Below, in pieces: positions 59,551 through 64,000 of a DNA stretch of 64,000 bases (the first letter of the stretch is position 1; each line of letters starts with the position of its first letter). The stretch covers positions 806,001 to 870,000 of the forward strand of contig NZ_CP102830.1 in NCBI RefSeq assembly GCF_024730785.1, in the 5' to 3' direction. The notes below the pieces were generated by a model, which saw only the letters and a list, made by a program, of their open reading frames with translations, did no database searches and had not been told where the DNA came from. The translations under genes were made by a program, and so were the position numbers. This stretch comes from Pseudomonas sp. LS44. Lineage in GTDB: Bacteria > Pseudomonadota > Gammaproteobacteria > Pseudomonadales > Pseudomonadaceae.

Positions 59551-60531
59551 TCAGACGTTGATCTGTTCCGCGTAATGACAGGCCACCTGGCGCGCATCGA
59601 GCAGGCGCAGCGCCGGCACCTCGGCTCGGCAGCGCTCGGTCGCATAGGGGCAGCGGGTATGGAAGGCGCAACCGGAGGGCGGCGCGAGTGGATTGGGCAG
59701 TTCGCCGGTGAGCTTCAGCGGCGCCTTGTGCGGCTGCTGTTGAATGCTCGGGGTCGCCGCCAGTAGCGCCTGGGTGTACGGGTGCAGCGGGCGGCTGTAG
59801 ATCAGCGCGCTGGGCCCCATCTCCACGGCGCGGCCGAGATACATCACCAGCACGTCATCGGCGATATGCCGGACCACCGCCAGGTTGTGGGAAATGAACA
59901 CGTAGGCGGTGCCGAACTGTTCCTGCAGATCCATGAACAGGTTGAGCACCTGCGCCTGGATCGACACGTCGAGCGCCGAGGTCGGCTCGTCGGCGACCAG
60001 CACCTTGGGATGCAACATCATCGCCCGGGCCAGGGCGATGCGTTGGCGCTGGCCGCCGGAAAACATGTGCGGATAGCGCTGGTAGTGCTCGGCGCGCAGG
60101 CCGACCTGCTGCATCATCGCCTGCACCTGCTCGCGGCGTTCGCTGCGCGTCAATGGTGTGTTGATCAGCAGCGGCTCGGCCAGTTGGTCGCCGATCTTCT
60201 GACGCGGATTGAGCGAGGCGTAAGGGTTCTGGAAGACCATCTGCACGTCGCGGCGCAGTTGCTTGCGGGTCGCCTTGTCGGCACCGCTGACTTCCTGGCC
60301 GGCGAGCTGCAACGAGCCCGAACTCGGTTCCTCGATCAGCGTCAGGGCACGCGCCAGGGTCGACTTGCCGCAGCCCGACTCGCCGACCACCGCCAGCGTC
60401 TGGCCGGCCTGCAACTCGAACGACACGCCATTTAGCGCGCGCACCTGCGCGGGAGCGCGGAACAGGCCGCGCGACACGCTGTAATAGCGGGTCAACTCGC
60501 GGGCGCTAAGGACTATCTCGCGCTCACTCAT
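59551..60531 (-). CDS. dppF: Dipeptide/oligopeptide ABC transporter ATP-binding protein DppF
   Basis: ATPase of 326 residues. Walker A is [14 protein letters not shown], the Q-loop region is [12 protein letters not shown], the signature is [14 protein letters not shown] and Walker B is [12 protein letters not shown]. The C-terminal oligopeptide-transporter domain with a likely [4Fe-4S] or structural Cys cluster reads [14 protein letters not shown]. The ATG at 60531 overlaps the dppD stop by 8 bp; a long upstream extension lies inside dppD. It is the last gene of the dpp operon. Confidence 0.92.
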   Translation of the reverse strand: MSEREIVLSARELTRYYSVSRGLFRAPAQVRALNGVSFELQAGQTLAVVGESGCGKSTLARALTLIEEPSSGSLQLAGQEVSGADKATRKQLRRDVQMVFQNPYASLNPRQKIGDQLAEPLLINTPLTRSERREQVQAMMQQVGLRAEHYQRYPHMFSGGQRQRIALARAMMLHPKVLVADEPTSALDVSIQAQVLNLFMDLQEQFGTAYVFISHNLAVVRHIADDVLVMYLGRAVEMGPSALIYSRPLHPYTQALLAATPSIQQQPHKAPLKLTGELPNPLAPPSGCAFHTRCPYATERCRAEVPALRLLDARQVACHYAEQINV

Positions 60532-61501
60532 CGTGCGCCTTACCCAGATTGAGCGGATAGAAGCAGCGCACCGCACCATGCGCATGGGCGTCCAGGCCCG
60601 GTCGCTGCGCATGACAATTGGCCTGCACGTACGGACAGCGCGGCGCCAGCAGGCAACCGTGCGGGCGGTCATAACGGCCCGGGACGATGCCGGGCAGGGT
60701 GGCCAGCCGGTGGGCGCCGAGGTTGTGTTCGGGAATCGCCTTGAGCAGCGCCTCGGTGTACGGATGGCTGGGCGCGGCGAACAGGCGCGGCAGGCTGCCA
60801 ATTTCCACGGCCTGACCGGCATACATCACGCAGACCCGCTGCGCGGTTTCGGCGACCACCGCGAGGTCATGGCTGATGAGCACCAAGGCCATGCCCTGGT
60901 CGCGTTGCAGGCCGAGCAGCAGCTCCATGATCTGCGCCTGGATGGTTACATCCAGCGCGGTGGTCGGCTCGTCGGCGATCAGCAGTTTCGGCTCGCCGGC
61001 AATCGCCATGGCAATCGCCACACGCTGGCTCATGCCGCCGGAGAGCTGATGCGGGTAAGCGTCCAGGCGGCTGGCGGCGGCGGGGATTTCCACCCGTTCG
61101 AGCAGTTCGAGAGCGCGCTGGCGAGCGGCGCGACCGCGCAGGCCGAGGTGCTGGCGCAGGACTTCTTCGATCTGGAAGCCGACCGTGTAGCTGGGATTGA
61201 GCGCGCTCATCGGGTCTTGAAAGATCATCGCCAGGTCTTTGCCGACGATGCGCCGGCGCTGGCGGCCCTTGAGGCTGAGCATGTCGTGTCCGGCGAAGTG
61301 CAGGGCGTCGGCGCTCACCCGGCCAGGCGGATCGATCAGGCCGAGCAGCGCCAGCATGGTCACTGACTTGCCAGAACCGGACTCGCCGACGATCGCCAGC
61401 ACCTCGCCGTTGTCGACGCTCAGGTCGAGGCCGTCGACCACCGGCACCGCCTCGGCGCCGCCAAAGCGCACGCTGAGGTTTTGGATGTCGAGCAGGCTCA
61501 T
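60524..61501 (-). CDS. dppD: Dipeptide/oligopeptide ABC transporter ATP-binding protein DppD
   Basis: ATPase of 325 residues. Walker A is [18 protein letters not shown]-loop [15 protein letters not shown], signature [14 protein letters not shown], Walker [13 protein letters not shown] and the switch His in LISHDLAVV. The C-terminal cysteines [14 protein letters not shown] match the oligopeptide ATPase tail. The start at 61501 gives [16 protein letters not shown] 226-bp repeat-filled gap separates it from dppC. Confidence 0.92.
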   Translation of the reverse strand: MSLLDIQNLSVRFGGAEAVPVVDGLDLSVDNGEVLAIVGESGSGKSVTMLALLGLIDPPGRVSADALHFAGHDMLSLKGRQRRRIVGKDLAMIFQDPMSALNPSYTVGFQIEEVLRQHLGLRGRAARQRALELLERVEIPAAASRLDAYPHQLSGGMSQRVAIAMAIAGEPKLLIADEPTTALDVTIQAQIMELLLGLQRDQGMALVLISHDLAVVAETAQRVCVMYAGQAVEIGSLPRLFAAPSHPYTEALLKAIPEHNLGAHRLATLPGIVPGRYDRPHGCLLAPRCPYVQANCHAQRPGLDAHAHGAVRCFYPLNLGKAHDE

Positions 61502-61527
61502 CAGGGTGTTCTCTTGTGCACGGACTG

Positions 61528-61708
61528 CCCCCTCGCCCATTCATGGGAGAGGGTTGGGGAGAGGGCGGCTGACGACTCAGGCGCCGGTTTGCCCTCTCCC
61601 CCGGCCCCTCTCCCCCTCTCCATAGAAAGAAAGGCGGGAGAGGGGAGGTAGCCCGGATGCAATCCGGGACTTTGGGACCGGGTTCCCCCGGATTGCATCC
61701 GGGCTACT
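61528..61708. repeat. Repeat block inside the dpp operon (dppC-dppD gap)
   Basis: Two elements. 61528-61640 is an inverted pair of the form GGGAGAGGGTTGGGGAGAGG and CCCTCTCCCCCGGCCCCTCT. 61648-61708 is the palindrome GTAGCCCGGATGCAATCCGG with CCGGATTGCATCCGGGCTAC, also present at 2905-2957. Both would form strong hairpins in the dpp messenger. Confidence 0.8.
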
Positions 61709-61727
61709 CGACTGTTCATCTGGCACC

Positions 61728-62621
61728 TCATTGGGCGTTCTTCAGCTTCGGGTCGAGCGCATCGCGCAGGCCGTCGCCGACCAGGTTGATCGCCAATACG
61801 CTGAGCAGAATGGTCAGCCCCGGCAGGGTCACCACCCACCAGGCACGCTCGATGTAGTCGCGGGCCGAGGCCAGCATGGTGCCCCACTCAGGGGTCGGCG
61901 GCTGCACGCCCAAGCCGAGAAAGCCCAGGGCCGCGGCATCCAGAATCGCCGCGGAAAAACTCAGGGTGGCCTGCACGATCAGCGGCGCCAGACAGTTGGG
62001 CAGCACGCTGACGAACATCAGGCGCAACGTGCCGGCACCGGCCAGGCGCGCGGCGGTCACGTAGTCGCGGTTCAGTTCGCCGAGCACCGCGGCGCGGGTC
62101 AGGCGCACGTAGGAGGGCAGCGAGACGATGGCGATGGCGATCACCGTATTGCGCAGGCCGGGGCCGAGGATGGCGACGATGGCCACGGCCAGCAGCAAGG
62201 CCGGCAGGGCCAGCATGATGTCCATCAGGCGCATGATCGCCGGGCCCAGGTGACGCGGGAAAAAGCCCGCGACCAGACCCAGCAACACGCCGGGAAACAG
62301 CGATAGCAACACCGAAGCCAGGCCGATCAGCAGTGACAGGCGCGCACCGTGGATCAGCCGCGAGAGCAGGTCGCGGCCCAGCTCGTCGGTGCCTAGCGGG
62401 AAGCGCCAGCTGCCGCCCTCCAGCCAAGCCGGCGGGCTGAGCATGAAGTCGCGAAACTGCTCGCCGGGATCGTGCGGCGCGAGCCAGGGGGCGAACAGCG
62501 CGCAGGCCACCACCAGCAGCATGAACAGCAACCCAGCGAGCGCGCCCTTGTTATGCGCAAAGCCCTGCCAGAACTCGCGCAGCGGTGAGGGATAGGCCAG
62601 CGGCGGCGCGCTACTAATCAT
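61728..62621 (-). CDS. dppC: Dipeptide ABC transporter permease DppC
   Basis: Inner-membrane permease of 297 residues with an OppC-type N-terminal helix (GALAGLLFMLLVVACALFAP), then PLGTDELGRDLLSRLIHGAR, typical of the family. The binding-protein-dependent transport domain has four to five helices, and the EAA-like loop is around YVTAARLAGAGTLRLMFVSV. It pairs with DppB to form the channel for di- or oligopeptides. Confidence 0.93.
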   Translation of the reverse strand: MISSAPPLAYPSPLREFWQGFAHNKGALAGLLFMLLVVACALFAPWLAPHDPGEQFRDFMLSPPAWLEGGSWRFPLGTDELGRDLLSRLIHGARLSLLIGLASVLLSLFPGVLLGLVAGFFPRHLGPAIMRLMDIMLALPALLLAVAIVAILGPGLRNTVIAIAIVSLPSYVRLTRAAVLGELNRDYVTAARLAGAGTLRLMFVSVLPNCLAPLIVQATLSFSAAILDAAALGFLGLGVQPPTPEWGTMLASARDYIERAWWVVTLPGLTILLSVLAINLVGDGLRDALDPKLKNAQ

Positions 62622-62630
62622 CGCGAGAGC

Positions 62631-62820
62631 CTTGTAGGAGCGAATTCATTCGCGATCAGCGTTGGCAGGCAATGGCGAGGATCGCGAATGAATTCGCTCC
62701 TACGCGGTGGCTGTTCCGAGCGTTGGCAGCAGGCGATTCGATGGGGTGTAGGAGCGGATTCATCCGCGATAAGGACCGACTCGGTGTAAGCAGCATCGCG
62801 AATGAATTCGCCCCTACAAA
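62631..62820. repeat. Four REP units (two pairs) inside the dppB-dppC gap
   Basis: 62631-62703 and 62747-62820 are two inverted pairs of the TGTAGGAGCGAATTCATTCGC family. This is the densest copy number in the window and lies inside an operon. It may influence messenger stability and the ratio of permease subunits. Confidence 0.85.
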
Positions 62821-62841
62821 ATCGGGTGCGTTTTGGGCTGT

Positions 62842-63852
62842 TCATCGGGCGTGCCTGATCCGTGGGTTGGCCAGACCGTAGAGCATGTCGACCACGAAGT
62901 TGACCAGGATCACCAGGCAGGCGATCAGCAGGATGCCGTTCTGCACCACCGGATAATCGCGGGCGCTGATCGCCTCGATCAGCCATTTGCCGATCCCTGG
63001 CCAGGAGAAAATGGTTTCGGTCAGCACCGCGCCGGAGAGCAGCGCGCCGACCTGCAGGCCGAACACTGTGAGCACCGGAATCAGCGCATTGCGCAGGCCA
63101 TGCACGAACACCACTCGTGCCGGCGACAGGCCCTTGGCACGGGCGGTGCGGATGTAGTCCTCGCCGAGCACTTCGAGCATCGCCGAGCGGGTCATCCGCG
63201 CGATCACCGCCAGCGGAATGGTACCGAGCACGATGGCCGGCAGGATCAAGTGGCGCAGGGCATCGAGAAAGGCGCCGGGCTCATCGCTGAGCAGGCTGTC
63301 GATCAGCATGAAGCCGCTGCGCGGTTCGATATCGTAGAGCATGTCGATGCGCCCGGACACCGGCGTCCAGCCGAGCCCGACGGACACAACGATCTGCAGC
63401 ATCAAACCCCACCAGAAAATCGGCATCGAATAGCCGGTCAGCGCCAGGCCCATCACGCCGTGATCGAACCAGGAACCGCGTTTCAGGGCGGCGACCACGC
63501 CCGCGAGCAGACCCAGGCAGCCGGCGAACAGCAGGGCGGCGATGGCCAGTTCGAGGGTCGCGGGAAACAGGGCGAGAAATTCCTGCCAGACGTTTTCGCC
63601 GGAGCGAAACGAGCGGCCCAGGTCACCCTGCGCGAGTTGGCCGATGTAATCCAGGTATTGCATCACCAGCGGCTTATCCAGGCCCAGGCGCTGCATGGCT
63701 TCGGCATGCGCCTGCGGGTCGAGGCGGCGCTCGCCCATCATCACTTCCACCGGATCGCCGGGGATCAGGCGGATCAGCGCGAAGGTCAGCAGGGTCACAC
63801 CGAAAAAGGTCGGGATCAGCAACCCCAGGCGGCGGGCGATAAACGACAGCAT
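62842..63852 (-). CDS. dppB: Dipeptide ABC transporter permease DppB
   Basis: Inner-membrane permease of 336 residues. The N-terminus MLSFIARRLGLLIPTFFGVT, followed by LIRLIPGDPVEVMMGERRLD, is the OppB/DppB signature. About six helices follow, and the EAA loop is near YIRTARAKGLSPARVVFVHG. The C-terminal DYPVVQNGILLIACLVILVN is typical of DppB. It follows the binding-protein gene at the window edge by 72 bp. Confidence 0.94.
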   Translation of the reverse strand: MLSFIARRLGLLIPTFFGVTLLTFALIRLIPGDPVEVMMGERRLDPQAHAEAMQRLGLDKPLVMQYLDYIGQLAQGDLGRSFRSGENVWQEFLALFPATLELAIAALLFAGCLGLLAGVVAALKRGSWFDHGVMGLALTGYSMPIFWWGLMLQIVVSVGLGWTPVSGRIDMLYDIEPRSGFMLIDSLLSDEPGAFLDALRHLILPAIVLGTIPLAVIARMTRSAMLEVLGEDYIRTARAKGLSPARVVFVHGLRNALIPVLTVFGLQVGALLSGAVLTETIFSWPGIGKWLIEAISARDYPVVQNGILLIACLVILVNFVVDMLYGLANPRIRHAR

Positions 63853-63924
63853 CAGGCGGCGGTACTCGGTATCAGGTGGCTTGGCGGCGCGGCGACATGG
63901 GCCGCGTCTGCGTTGTGCAGGTGA

Positions 63925-64000
63925 TTATTCCTGTTTCAGCCGCACTCTGGCGAAATTGTTCGAACCCAGCGGGCTCATCTGGAAGCCTTCGACCCGCGTG
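63925..64000 (-). CDS. Peptide ABC transporter substrate-binding protein, C-terminal tail only
   Basis: Only the last 24 codons are inside the window: TRVEGFQMSPLGSNNFARVR, then LKQE and a stop at 63925. The sequence fits the end of DppA-type periplasmic binding proteins, and it precedes dppB on the same strand. The rest lies beyond the window end. Confidence 0.7.
   Translation of the reverse strand, partial: TRVEGFQMSPLGSNNFARVRLKQE

Overview
The window is a stretch of bacterial chromosome that I assign to the genus Pseudomonas (Gammaproteobacteria). The reasons are the high GC content, GGAGG-type ribosome binding sites, abundant intergenic REP palindromes, and a gene order that from memory follows the PA4560 to PA4503 region of P. 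aeruginosa: ileS-lspA-fkpB-ispH, minor pilins, thiO, pilRS, bamD, rluD, clpB, ndh, pilBCD-coaE-yacG, pilA, nadC, ampDE, speC, piuABC, pxpA, dppBCDF. It is not a colinear P. aeruginosa copy. It carries an IS110-family element, an extra DUF1631 gene next to a PilZ gene, and no pilY2.

Layout. 1-3.9 kb: translation and envelope genes (ileS, cut by the window edge, then lspA, fkpB and ispH). 4.0-11.5 kb, minus strand: type IV pilus minor-pilin operon fimT-fimU-pilV-pilW-pilX-pilY1-pilE, with visibly lower GC. 11.6-14.3 kb: thiO, then a nested set of repeats and an IS110 element. 14.3-17.5 kb: pilus two-component system pilSR and a small PP0621-type protein. 17.6-25 kb: nadE, bamD, rluD, pgeF and clpB. 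25-27.7 kb: a DUF1631-PilZ pair. 27.9-28.2 kb: tRNA-Asn, tRNA-Pro and tRNA-Lys. 28.2-31.6 kb: ndh, DUF3094, DUF1780, a frameshifted membrane permease gene and yacG. 31.6-38.7 kb: coaE, pilD, pilC and pilB facing pilA and a PglL-like O-oligosaccharyltransferase. 38.9-43.9 kb: nadC, a second DUF1631 gene and ampDE. 44-51.6 kb: a ROK sugar kinase, a chemoreceptor, tatD, prfC and speC. 51.6-58.4 kb: a catecholate-type iron uptake module (Sel1 protein, piuC, piuA, piuB). 58.5-64 kb: pxpA and a dipeptide/oligopeptide ABC transporter (dppF, D, C, B and the tail of a binding protein).

How the genes work together. More than a quarter of the window serves the type IV pilus: major pilin, minor pilins, tip adhesin, assembly ATPase, platform protein, prepilin peptidase, transcriptional control (PilS/PilR acting on a sigma-54 promoter upstream of pilA) and probably pilin O-glycosylation. 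The PiuA/PiuB/PiuC block is a self-contained siderophore-iron import and reduction unit.

The most interesting observation is at 12.8-14.2 kb. The IS110 element's noncoding end has the layout of a bridge RNA. Two short segments match the two sides of the REP site in which the element sits, and two others match the element's own two ends, all meeting at an AG/CT dinucleotide core. The transposase, however, has Asn where the first catalytic Asp of the DEDD motif is expected. The element sits inside a palindromic repeat, which lies inside a roughly 204-bp inverted-repeat element, which in turn splits a different REP.
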